Source: Pseudoxanthomonas suwonensis (GTDB lineage Bacteria; Pseudomonadota; Gammaproteobacteria; Xanthomonadales; Xanthomonadaceae). Taken from it: 64,000 nt of DNA. The stretch is taken from NCBI RefSeq assembly GCF_000972865.1, contig NZ_CP011144.1:1736001-1800000 (forward strand), written 5' to 3'. Positions 46,546 to 54,635 of this stretch are shown in pieces. The notes beneath the pieces are model-generated. The model did no database searches. It saw nothing but the letters and a program-made list of their open reading frames with translations, and was not told the origin of the DNA. The translations under genes were made by a program, and so were the position numbers. How positions within the stretch are numbered: position 1 is the stretch's first letter; every line of letters starts with the position of its first letter.

Positions 46546-47442
46546 GTGACCGGCGACCTCATCCCGCCCGCACTGCGCAACCGCCTGCGCGACCTGCGCC
46601 TGACCTCGCGCCATGCAATCGGCGCGCAGGGCATCGGCCTGCACCGCAGCCACAGCCGCGGCGCCGGGCTGGAGTTCTCCCAGTACCGCGCCTACGAGCC
46701 GGGCGACGACCCGCGCCAGGTCGACTGGAAGCTGTACGCGCGCTCGGACCGGTTCTTCGTCCGCGAATCCGAGCGCGAAAGCCCGCTGGACGTGTGGATC
46801 CTGCTGGACGCCAGCGCCTCGATGGCGCAGGCCGATGCCACCCGTCCGGACTGGTCGCGGCTGGATGCGGCACGCTGCCTGGCCGCCTGCCTGGGCGAAC
46901 TGGCGCTGCGCCAGGGCGACCGCTTCGGCCTGGTCGGCCTGCACGAGGGCGGCCTGCGCCTGCTGCCGCCGGGCACCGGCACCCGCCAGCGCGACCGCCT
47001 GCAGCTGGAACTGCGCGGGCTCGAGGCCGGCGGCGGCTTCCCGCCCGAGTCGCGGCTGGCGCCGCTGTGGGAACGCATCGGCAGCCGCGACCTGGTGGTG
47101 CTGCTGAGCGACTGCTTCGACGAGGCCGCCGTGGCGCTGGCCGAACGGCTGGCGGCCGCGCGCCGCGAGGTGCTGGCGATCCAGCTGCTGACGGTCGAGG
47201 AACGCGATTTCCCGTTCCGCGGCGGGCACCGCTTCCACGATCCGGAAAGCGGCGAGGAACTGCTGGGCGACGGCACGGCGATGCGCGCCGACTACCTGGC
47301 CCGCTTCGCCCAGGCGCAGGCGGCGCTGGATGCGCGGCTCGACGCGGCCGGCATCCGCCATGCGCGCCACGTGCTGGACGAAGCGCCGGACCTGGCGTTG
47401 CGCAGGCTGTTCGGCAGGCACGACGCGGTGGAATACGCATGA
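46546..47442 (+). CDS. DUF58 protein (VWA-like partner of MoxR)
   Basis: The 298-residue protein has the DUF58 signature YEPGDDPRQVDWKLYARSDRFFVRESERE near residues 50-80, followed by a VWA-like domain with the MIDAS-type DASAS (residues about 88-92) in ILLDASASMAQAD. DUF58 proteins partner MoxR in most genomes. Start is a GTG at 46546; its stop overlaps the next ATG (ATGA at 47439-47442), showing coupling. It is cytosolic by sequence. Confidence 0.9.
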   Translation: MTGDLIPPALRNRLRDLRLTSRHAIGAQGIGLHRSHSRGAGLEFSQYRAYEPGDDPRQVDWKLYARSDRFFVRESERESPLDVWILLDASASMAQADATRPDWSRLDAARCLAACLGELALRQGDRFGLVGLHEGGLRLLPPGTGTRQRDRLQLELRGLEAGGGFPPESRLAPLWERIGSRDLVVLLSDCFDEAAVALAERLAAARREVLAIQLLTVEERDFPFRGGHRFHDPESGEELLGDGTAMRADYLARFAQAQAALDARLDAAGIRHARHVLDEAPDLALRRLFGRHDAVEYA

Positions 47443-48620
47443 GCCTGGCGCTGCTGCTGCCCGCCGCCCTGGTCGCGCTCGCGGCCCTGCTGGTGCCGCT
47501 GCTGCTGCACCTGGCGCGGCGCAGCCAGCTGCAGCCGACGCCGTTTGCCGCGCTGCGCTGGCTGCGGCAGAAACCGCGGCCGCGCCATCGCATCCGCTTC
47601 GACGAATGGCCGCTGCTGCTGCTGCGCCTGCTGCTGTTGGCCGGGCTGGCGCTGTGGCTGGCGCAGCCGGTATTGCTGGGCCGCGAGGACCGGCGCCCCT
47701 ACGTGGCGGTGGCGACCGGCGTCGATGCGGCCGCGATCGACCGCGACACCCTGCCCGCCGGAGCGCGTCTGCACCGGCTGGCCGCGGGCTTCCCGGCACT
47801 GGACGCGACCGGCACGCCCGCCGGCCCGGCACCGCTGGCCAGTCTGCTGCGCCAGTTGGACGCCGAACTGCCGGCCGGCGTGCCGTTGACGGTGATCGTG
47901 CCGGACATCCTCGACGGCACCGACGCACAGCGGCCACGGCTGTCGCGCGCGGTGGACTGGCGCATCGTCGACGGCGGCGGCGCCGCACCGCGCGAGCCGG
48001 CCGCGACCGTGCTGCCGTCCATCCGCCATGGCGACGGTGCGGAAGGCCTGCGCTACCTGCGCGCCGCCGCCCGCGCCTGGCAGCCGCCGGCCGATGACGG
48101 CGGCGAAGTCGACGTCAGCGACGCCGCACTATCGATCGCCACGGCCGCGCAACCGCCGGAAGCCGCGCCGCGGCCGTTGCTGTGGCTGGGCGCGGGCGAA
48201 CTGCCGGCCGCCGTGCGGCAATGGATCCAGGCTGGCGGCACCGCCCTGGTCGACCACGACACCGCGGTCGATGGCGTGGCGGGTTTCGCCCCGCTGTGGC
48301 GCGACGCGCAGGGCACGGTGCTGGTCGAAGGTGTGCGCGACGGCCGCGGCCGCCTGCTGCGCTTCACCGTGCCGCTGCGGCCGCAGGCGATGCCGGTCCT
48401 GCTGGAAGCGGACTTCCCGCAGCGCCTACTGGCCCTGCTGCAACCGCCAGCGCCGGCGCCGGCGCTGGTCGCGGCAACGGCCTACACACCTGATACCGGC
48501 GATGCGGTTTACCCGCAGCCGCCGCTGCCGCTGCAGCCCTGGCTGGCGGTGCTGCTGGCGGCGCTGTTCGCGCTGGAACGCTGGCTGGCCACGCGCCGGC
48601 AACGGGGCCCGTCGCCGTGA
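47439..48620 (+). CDS. BatA-type membrane protein (aerotolerance N-terminal domain)
   Basis: The 393-residue protein starts with the BatA/aerotolerance N-terminal domain: membrane helix 1 (LALLLPAALVALAALLVPLLLH), the loop LARRSQLQPTPFAALRWLRQKPRPRHRIRF, and helix 2 (LLLLRLLLLAGLALWLAQPVLL). A long periplasmic or cytosolic region with no VWA MIDAS follows, then a last helix (PWLAVLLAALFALERWLA). It lacks the VWA domain that true BatA has, so only the anchor domain is shared. The ATG overlaps the DUF58 stop, and the next gene's GTG overlaps its stop (GTGA). Role in the MoxR module is inferred. Confidence 0.86.
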   Translation: MSLALLLPAALVALAALLVPLLLHLARRSQLQPTPFAALRWLRQKPRPRHRIRFDEWPLLLLRLLLLAGLALWLAQPVLLGREDRRPYVAVATGVDAAAIDRDTLPAGARLHRLAAGFPALDATGTPAGPAPLASLLRQLDAELPAGVPLTVIVPDILDGTDAQRPRLSRAVDWRIVDGGGAAPREPAATVLPSIRHGDGAEGLRYLRAAARAWQPPADDGGEVDVSDAALSIATAAQPPEAAPRPLLWLGAGELPAAVRQWIQAGGTALVDHDTAVDGVAGFAPLWRDAQGTVLVEGVRDGRGRLLRFTVPLRPQAMPVLLEADFPQRLLALLQPPAPAPALVAATAYTPDTGDAVYPQPPLPLQPWLAVLLAALFALERWLATRRQRGPSP

Positions 48621-50812
48621 CCCTGCCGTTCCTGCCCCACCGCCTGCTGCGACAGGCGCAACGCCGCGGCCTGGCGATCGACCTGGCCTTCGTCGTGCCG
48701 GTATTGCTTGCCATGACCTCCCTGGCCTGGCGCTTGGGCGGCACGCCTGCGGCCATCGCCATCGCCACGCTGGCCGCAGCCATCGCCGGCATCCAGCTCA
48801 TACGGCGCTGGCGCCGGCACGACGCCACCTGGCTGGTGCGCCGGCTCAACGACGAACGCGCCGGCCTGGAGGACAGCGCCGACCTGCTGCTGGCCGATGC
48901 GGCCGCGCTGCCGCCACTGCCGCGCCTGCAGCAGCAGCGCCTGTGGCAGCGCCTGCGCGCCGATCCGCCCGACCTGCGCCGGTCGTGGCCGTGGCGCCGG
49001 CTGCTGCCGGCCGTGGCCTTGCCGCTGGCCGTGGCCGTCCTCGCGCTGGGCTGGCCCCCGGCCGATCCGCTGCCGGCCGGCCCGACCGCCGCCGTGGCGG
49101 GTCGGGACGCCGTCGTCCCTGCGCCGCCACCGCAACGGATCGGGCAGCAGCTGCGGGTGCAGCCCCCGGCCCATACCGGCCTGCCGGAACGCAGCAGCAC
49201 CGACCTGCAGGCCCAGGCACCGCAGGATTCCCGCCTGCACTGGTCGCTGCGCTACGACCGCACGCCCGAAGCGGTAGCGCTGGTCTTCCACGACGGCAGG
49301 CGCCTGCCGTTGCGGCTGCACGAGGGCGCGTGGCACGCCGATGCCGTGCTCACCGAATCGGTGCTGTACCGCATCGAAGCGGACGGTGCGGCCGACGATG
49401 CGCAGCGCCTGTACCGGCTGGACGCCATCCCCGACCGGCCGCCGCAGGTCCGGGTGCTGCAGCCGGATCGCAGCCTGAGCCTGGCGACGCCGGGCCAGCG
49501 CCACTGGGACGTGGCCTTCGAGGCCAGCGACGACTACGGCGTGGCCGCCGCCGCACAGCTGCGCGTGGTGCTGGCCCAGGGCAGCGGCGAGAACATCGCC
49601 TTCCGGGAATCGCGGATCGCCCTGGCCGGCAGCGGCGAACCGGTCCGCAAGCGCTTCGCCCACCGGCTGGACCTGGCCGCGCTGGGCTTCGCCGAAGGCG
49701 ACGACCTGGTGGTGCAGCTGGTCGTCGCCGACAACCGCCGGCCGCGGCCGCACGAGGCGCGCAGCCCCAGCCTGATCCTGCGCTGGCAGGCCGGACTGGG
49801 CGCGGCGCCGACCGGGATCGAGGCGGTGGTCAGGCAGGTCCTGCCGGCGTATTTCCGCAGCCAGCGCCAGATCATCATCGACGCCGAGGCGCTGCAGAAG
49901 CGCAAGCCGGCGCTGGGCGATGCGGACTTCGTCAAGCGCTCGGACGCGATCGGCGTGGACCAGCGCATCCTGCGCCTGCGCTACGGCCAGTTCCTCGGCG
50001 AGGAAACCGAAGGCGCGCCGAGGCGGCCGCCGCTGCCGACCGACGATGCCGGGGAAGAGCACCACGACGACGACGGCCACGACCATGGCCGCTCCGCCGC
50101 GACCGCCGACCTGCACGACCATGGCCACGACGACGACCCGGGCCAACCGCAGGTGTTCGGCCGCCAGGAAGACGTGCTGGCCGAGTACGGCCATACCCAC
50201 GACCACGCCGAGGCCGCGACCCTGCTGGATCCGGAGACCCGCGCCATCCTCAAGCAGGCGCTGGACCAGATGTGGCAGTCGGAACTGCACCTGCGCCAGG
50301 GCCGTCCCGACCAGGCGCTGCCCTATGCCTACAAGGCGCTGGACTTCATCAAGCAGGTGCAGCAGGCCAGCCGCATCTACCTGGCCCGGGTCGGCCCGCA
50401 GCTGCCGCCGATCGACGAAGGCCGCCGGCTGGGCGGCAAGCGCGACGGCATCGCTCCGCGCGCCGGTGCGCTGCAGCGCCGCGACGACGCCGACGCGGCG
50501 GCGATCGAATCGCTGTGGCGCGCGCTGGGTCCGCAACAGGATGGCAGCGACGGCAGCTCCATCACGGACAGCCTGGACGGGCTGGAGGCCTGGCTGCGGC
50601 AACACCCGGACCGCGCACCGGACGCGCTGTCGCTCTATGCGGCAATCGATGCGCTGCGCCGGCAACCCGATTGCGCCGACTGCCGCACTGCATTGCGCGG
50701 CCTGCTGTGGCCGCTGCTGCCGCGCCCGCCGGCCGCCACGCTGCGCCGCGACGACGGCGATGCGCAGGGCCGGCGCTACCTGGACGCCCTGCGCCGCGAG
50801 GAACAGCGATGA
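48617..50812 (+). CDS. DUF4175-type membrane protein with His/Asp-rich insert
   Basis: The 731-residue protein has membrane helices near residues 21-40, 46-62 and 130-146, then a long soluble part with the DUF4175-like features WDVAFEASDDYGVAAAAQLRVVL near 295 and LRYGQFLGEETEG. At about residues 480-534 there is a strongly acidic and His-rich run (EEHHDDDGHDHG, LHDHGHDDD, YGHTHDHAE), ten histidines in some 55 residues, not seen in the neighbours and likely to bind metal ions. The GTG at 48617 overlaps the previous stop; its stop overlaps the next ATG. Function unknown; position in the MoxR operon is typical. Confidence 0.82.
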   Translation: MTLPFLPHRLLRQAQRRGLAIDLAFVVPVLLAMTSLAWRLGGTPAAIAIATLAAAIAGIQLIRRWRRHDATWLVRRLNDERAGLEDSADLLLADAAALPPLPRLQQQRLWQRLRADPPDLRRSWPWRRLLPAVALPLAVAVLALGWPPADPLPAGPTAAVAGRDAVVPAPPPQRIGQQLRVQPPAHTGLPERSSTDLQAQAPQDSRLHWSLRYDRTPEAVALVFHDGRRLPLRLHEGAWHADAVLTESVLYRIEADGAADDAQRLYRLDAIPDRPPQVRVLQPDRSLSLATPGQRHWDVAFEASDDYGVAAAAQLRVVLAQGSGENIAFRESRIALAGSGEPVRKRFAHRLDLAALGFAEGDDLVVQLVVADNRRPRPHEARSPSLILRWQAGLGAAPTGIEAVVRQVLPAYFRSQRQIIIDAEALQKRKPALGDADFVKRSDAIGVDQRILRLRYGQFLGEETEGAPRRPPLPTDDAGEEHHDDDGHDHGRSAATADLHDHGHDDDPGQPQVFGRQEDVLAEYGHTHDHAEAATLLDPETRAILKQALDQMWQSELHLRQGRPDQALPYAYKALDFIKQVQQASRIYLARVGPQLPPIDEGRRLGGKRDGIAPRAGALQRRDDADAAAIESLWRALGPQQDGSDGSSITDSLDGLEAWLRQHPDRAPDALSLYAAIDALRRQPDCADCRTALRGLLWPLLPRPPAATLRRDDGDAQGRRYLDALRREEQR

Positions 50813-52653
50813 GCGGTCCCGCACTCGCCTGCGCCCTGCTGCTGGCCCTGGCCACCGTGCTGTCCTGGGCGCGCCTGCTGCACTGGCAGCGCCACCGCGC
50901 GGCCGGCCAGCCGCCGCGCCGCGGTCGCCTGGCGGTGCTGCTGCTGGCCCAGCCGCTGGCCGCCGGTCTGCTGTACCTGGTCCTGTTCCCGCCGCATGCC
51001 GCCACCCAAGGCGGCCGGCTGACCGTGCTGACCGCCGGCGCGGAAACAACTGCGCCCGCGATCGCCAGCGAAACCCTGGTCGTCCTGCCGGAAGCCGCAG
51101 CCGGCAGCGACGCCGAGCGCGTGCCGGACCTGGCCACCGCGCTGCGCCGGCACCCGGGCACCCAAGCGCTGCAGGTGCTGGGCGGCGGGCTGGAAGCGCG
51201 CGACCGCGATGCCGCGCGCGGCCTGCCGCTGGAATTCGCCGCGCCGCCGGAGCCGGTCGGCCTGGTCGAACTGGATGCACCGTTCCGCGTCGGCCGTGGC
51301 GACGCCTTCGCCGTGCGCGGCCGCGTGCACGGCATCGAAGGCGGCAGCATCGAATTGCTCGATCCCGCCGGACAGGTGCTGGACCGCCAACCGCCGGGCG
51401 AGGACGGCCGCTTCCACCTCGCCGGCACCGCGCGCGTGGCCGGGCTGGCCGACTATGCGCTGCGCGTGCTGGACGCGCGCGGCCAGCCGCACGAGCGCCT
51501 GCCACTGCCGTTGCAGGTGACCGACCCGGCGCCGCTGCGCGTGCTGGTGCTGGCCGGCGCGCCGAACCCGGAATTGAAGTACCTGCGCCGCTGGGCGGTC
51601 GATGCCGGCCTGGACCTGCACGCGCGCATCGACGCCGGCGCCGGCATCGACCTGGGCGACGGCCCGGTGGCGATGGACGCCGCCTCGCTGGGCAGGTTCG
51701 ACCTGCTGGTGCTGGACGAGCGCGCCTGGTCGTCGTTGTCTTCCGCCCAGCGCCGCGGCCTGGACGAGGCCGTCGCCGCCGGCCTGGGCCTGCTGCTGCG
51801 CGCGACCGGCCCGCTGCCGGCCGACCTGCGCCGCCAGCTGCAGGCCTGGGGGCTGCACGCCAGTGCCGGCGATGCCGCGGTCGAGGCCGTGCTGGACGAG
51901 GACTTCGGCGCCGGCGAAGACGGACGGGCCGCGACCCTGCACGCGCGCATCGGCCCCGGCACCGCCGATGCGCCGCGCAGCGCGGACGCGCCGGCCACCG
52001 CCCTGCCGGCACTGCAACGGCGTGACCTGCGCATCGACGGCGATGCCGTGCTGCCGCTGGCGCGCGATGGCAAGGGCCAGGCGCTGGCGGCGTGGACGGC
52101 GCGCGGCCGCGGCCGGGTCGGCGTGGTCGGCCTGGCCGACAGCTACCGGCTGGTGCTGGCCGGGCGCACCGACCGCCATGGCGAATTCTGGAGCCACGCC
52201 TTCGCCACCGTGGCCCGCGGCATGCACGCACCGCGGGTCGTGCCGCCGTCGCCGGCGCGGCAGGACGAACGCCTGGTGCTGTGCGGACTGGACGACGGCG
52301 CGCGCCTGCTCCCGCCGGATGGAAGTCCCATCCCGCTGGTGATCGACCCGGCCGTGCCCGGCGCCTGTGCCGCGGCCTGGCCGCAGCAGGCCGGCTGGCA
52401 CTGGTTGCAGCAGGGCGACGACCCGCCCGTGCCGTTCCACGTGACGGCGCGGGACGACGGCCTGGTCCTGCAGTCCGCGCAACGCCGCGAAGCGACCCTG
52501 CGACTGGCCGCGCAGGCCCCGGCCGCGGCTCCGGCAGCGGCGGGCCCGCCACGCCGCGGCCCGTCCTGGCCGTGGCTGCTCGGCTGGCTGCTGCTGGTCG
52601 GTGCGCTGTGGTGGTTCGAGCGCAGGAAGCGGGCGCATGGCGAAGTGGAGTGA
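50809..52653 (+). CDS. Large membrane protein ending the tldD-moxR operon
   Basis: The 614-residue protein has membrane segments near residues 4-22 and 40-60, a big presumably periplasmic part, and a last helix (WPWLLGWLLLVGALWWFERRK) followed by a short charged tail. The middle region VLVLAGAPNPELKYLRRWAVDAGLDLHARI (about 246-275) resembles Rossmann-like, amidotransferase-fold domains found in proteins of this cluster, but no catalytic Cys-His-Glu triad is seen. The ATG overlaps the previous stop by four bases. It is the last of the nine genes and convergent with the antitoxin gene. Function unknown. Confidence 0.8.
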   Translation: MSGPALACALLLALATVLSWARLLHWQRHRAAGQPPRRGRLAVLLLAQPLAAGLLYLVLFPPHAATQGGRLTVLTAGAETTAPAIASETLVVLPEAAAGSDAERVPDLATALRRHPGTQALQVLGGGLEARDRDAARGLPLEFAAPPEPVGLVELDAPFRVGRGDAFAVRGRVHGIEGGSIELLDPAGQVLDRQPPGEDGRFHLAGTARVAGLADYALRVLDARGQPHERLPLPLQVTDPAPLRVLVLAGAPNPELKYLRRWAVDAGLDLHARIDAGAGIDLGDGPVAMDAASLGRFDLLVLDERAWSSLSSAQRRGLDEAVAAGLGLLLRATGPLPADLRRQLQAWGLHASAGDAAVEAVLDEDFGAGEDGRAATLHARIGPGTADAPRSADAPATALPALQRRDLRIDGDAVLPLARDGKGQALAAWTARGRGRVGVVGLADSYRLVLAGRTDRHGEFWSHAFATVARGMHAPRVVPPSPARQDERLVLCGLDDGARLLPPDGSPIPLVIDPAVPGACAAAWPQQAGWHWLQQGDDPPVPFHVTARDDGLVLQSAQRREATLRLAAQAPAAAPAAAGPPRRGPSWPWLLGWLLLVGALWWFERRKRAHGEVE

Positions 52654-52718
52654 CCTCATGCCGCGGAACGGTGTCGACTCCAATGACGTCAGGCCGCCTC
52701 TCGGCGCCCATGGGCGAT

Positions 52719-53039
52719 TCAGGCCGCCACGCTGATCCCCGCCGCCCGCGCACGCCGGGCCGGCTGCACCACGATCTCCACGCGCTGGTCCAGCGACACC
52801 AGCGCCTGCATCAACCGCTCCAGTGAGATGTTCTGGAGCTTGTAGCGGCGCACCTGCGACACCTTGGGCTGGGTCATGCCGGTGATCGCCGCCGCTTCCG
52901 TCTGGCTCAAACCGCGCTGCGCGATCAGTTCGTTGAGCTTGAACGCAAGCGCGGCCTTGGCCGACAGTTCCTCGGCATCGTCGAAGCCGAGATCCAGCAG
53001 CACGTTGTCGGTACCCCGGGGATGGGAATTGCGTTTCAT
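52719..53039 (-). CDS. HigA-like XRE-family antitoxin
   Basis: The 106-residue protein has a Cro/C1-type helix-turn-helix (LNELIAQRGLSQTEAAAITGMTQPKVSQVRRYKLQNISLERLMQAL, about residues 35-80) and fits the short XRE antitoxins (COG5606) paired with Gp49-like toxins. It binds its toxin and represses the operon. Its ATG overlaps the toxin stop by four bases (53036-53039), so toxin and antitoxin are co-translated, with the toxin gene first as in higBA. The Ala/Arg tail is not needed for the fold. Confidence 0.88.
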   Translation of the reverse strand: MKRNSHPRGTDNVLLDLGFDDAEELSAKAALAFKLNELIAQRGLSQTEAAAITGMTQPKVSQVRRYKLQNISLERLMQALVSLDQRVEIVVQPARRARAAGISVAA

Positions 53040-53401
53040 TGCGTCCTCCTGCCTGCGCCATGGCGGGCAAGCACCGCTTTCAACCGCTTCTCGATCAGTT
53101 CCACGTCCGGCTGTGGCGTGGCGGCGCCGGACTTGGACTTCTTCTGGAAGGCGTGCAGCACGTGGACTGCATCGCCCAGCCGCACGGTATAGACCGCCCG
53201 GAAGGTATCGCCCCGGTGGTCCTCCACCAGTTCATGCACGCCGGAACCCAGCCCCTTCCATGGCTTGGCCGAATCCGGCAGGCCGCCCAGCTGGACCACG
53301 AACAGCGCCACGCCCATGTCCTTCTGCACATCGATGGGGAATTCCTTGAAATCCTTCTTCGCGGAGCCCTCCCAGTACAGCCGCTTCCGGTGCTGCTCCA
53401 T
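53036..53401 (-). CDS. HigB-like RelE/ParE-superfamily toxin (Gp49/DUF891 type)
   Basis: The 121-residue protein matches phage-derived Gp49-like (DUF891) toxins: KRLYWEGSAKKDFKEFPIDVQKDMGVALFVVQLGG at the start, GSGVHELVEDHRGDTFRAVYTVRLGDAVHVLHAFQKKSKSG in the centre, where RAVYT and the HAFQKK motif mark the RelE-fold mRNA interferase core. Such toxins cleave mRNA on the ribosome. The gap upstream (53402-53587) is notably A+T-rich near the start compared with the surroundings, which suggests acquired DNA. The start at 53401 has no clear ribosome site. Confidence 0.88.
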   Translation of the reverse strand: MEQHRKRLYWEGSAKKDFKEFPIDVQKDMGVALFVVQLGGLPDSAKPWKGLGSGVHELVEDHRGDTFRAVYTVRLGDAVHVLHAFQKKSKSGAATPQPDVELIEKRLKAVLARHGAGRRTQ

Positions 53402-53587
53402 GAATATACCTGTTCGGGAATAAATGGCAATGCGTGCGTCCCGCCACTTCCTGCCCGCTCCCACCGCCAGGGCATGCCGGGAATTGCCGCGCGCGGCGTC
53501 CAATGTCCCAACGCCAGTACGCCGGGAAAACCAGGAAACCGGCTTGCCGGATATAGGAAATACCCGCGGGCAGCACGAGGCTGCCAT

Positions 53588-54601
53588 TCACCCCGCTGGC
53601 ACCGGCCCGGTCGACTGCCGCAGCTGCAGCGCGTAGGGCATGCGCACCATGCGCCCGGCGCTGCGGTCGCGGATCGCGTTGAGCAGCTGCACGGTGGCGA
53701 CCTGGCCCATGTCGCGGGTGGGCTGCTGCACGGTGGTCAGCGCCGGGAAGATCTGCTGCGAGATCGGGGTGTTGTCGAAGCCGCACACCGACACGTCGCG
53801 CGGCACGCGCAGGCCCAGTTCGCTGGCCGCGCGCATCACCCCGGCGGCCATGTCGTCGTTGGCGGCGAAGATCGCGGTCGGCCGCTCGGCCAGGGCGAGC
53901 AGCTGGCGCCCGGCGGCCAGGCCCGAATCGAACGAGAACTCGCCGTCGACCACCAGCGCCGGGTCGTAGCGCAGGCCGGCGCGGCGCAGTGCGCTGCGGT
54001 AGCCGGCCATGCGCCATTCGCTGGCGCCGTGGTCGGGGTGGCCGCGCACGTGGGCGATGCGCTGGTGGCCGAGCGCGATCAGGTGCGCCATCAGCTCGCC
54101 CACCGCCTCGTGCTCGTCCAGGGTCACGCCGATGCGGCCCTCGCGGTGCTTGGGCGAGATGCAGGAGAACGCGATCCCGCGCTGGTCCAGCCGGTCCAGC
54201 AGCGCGGCGCTGTCGGTCAGCGGCGGGGTCAGGATCAGCCCGTCCAGGCGCGAGGCCATGACCAGCGCATCGACCGCGTCGAGGAAGTCGGGGCTGTGGT
54301 AGCCGACCGGCTGCATCACCATGCCGTAGTGGTGGCTCTCGCAGGCCTCCACCACCCCGGTCAGGATCTCCATCAGATAGTTCGGCGACGGGTTGTCGTA
54401 CAGCAGCGCGACCAGGTAGGAGCGGTTGCCGGCCAGGCTGCGCGCCGACGGATCGGGACGGTAGTTCAGCGCCGCCACCGTCTCCAGCACGCGCGCGCGC
54501 GTGACTTCGCGCACGCCCGGCTCGTTGTTGAGCACGCGCGACACCGTCTTCATGGATACGCCGGCCTGGTTGGCGACGTCCTCGATCCTGACCCGCATCA
54601 T
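53588..54601 (-). CDS. LacI-family transcriptional regulator of the beta-glucoside operon
   Basis: The 337-residue protein has the LacI helix-turn-helix and hinge (RIEDVANQAGVSMKTVSRVLNNEPGVREVTRARV, residues 4-38; hinge NYRPDPSARSLAG) and a periplasmic-binding-protein-like effector domain (FSCISPKHREG, IFAANDDMAAGVMRAASELGLRVPRDVSVCGFDN). It likely represses the symporter and GH3 genes until a sugar binds. It lies 34 bases after the symporter gene on the same strand, so it is the last gene of the operon. The palindrome upstream of the GH3 gene is the best operator candidate. Confidence 0.93.
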   Translation of the reverse strand: MMRVRIEDVANQAGVSMKTVSRVLNNEPGVREVTRARVLETVAALNYRPDPSARSLAGNRSYLVALLYDNPSPNYLMEILTGVVEACESHHYGMVMQPVGYHSPDFLDAVDALVMASRLDGLILTPPLTDSAALLDRLDQRGIAFSCISPKHREGRIGVTLDEHEAVGELMAHLIALGHQRIAHVRGHPDHGASEWRMAGYRSALRRAGLRYDPALVVDGEFSFDSGLAAGRQLLALAERPTAIFAANDDMAAGVMRAASELGLRVPRDVSVCGFDNTPISQQIFPALTTVQQPTRDMGQVATVQLLNAIRDRSAGRMVRMPYALQLRQSTGPVPAG

Positions 54602-54635
54602 GCCCCCGCCATGTGCCCGCCCCGTCGCATCCGCA

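Noticed and set aside
52654..52718. Terminator between the convergent operon end and antitoxin genes
   Set aside because: Only weak imperfect pairing around GGCGCCCATGGGCG; no stable stem or T-run.
53402..53430. Sigma-70 promoter TTGCCA-N16-TATATT just before the toxin ATG
   Set aside because: The -10 would touch the start codon, so the transcript would begin inside the gene and no later start is plausible; kept only as a sign of A+T-rich DNA.
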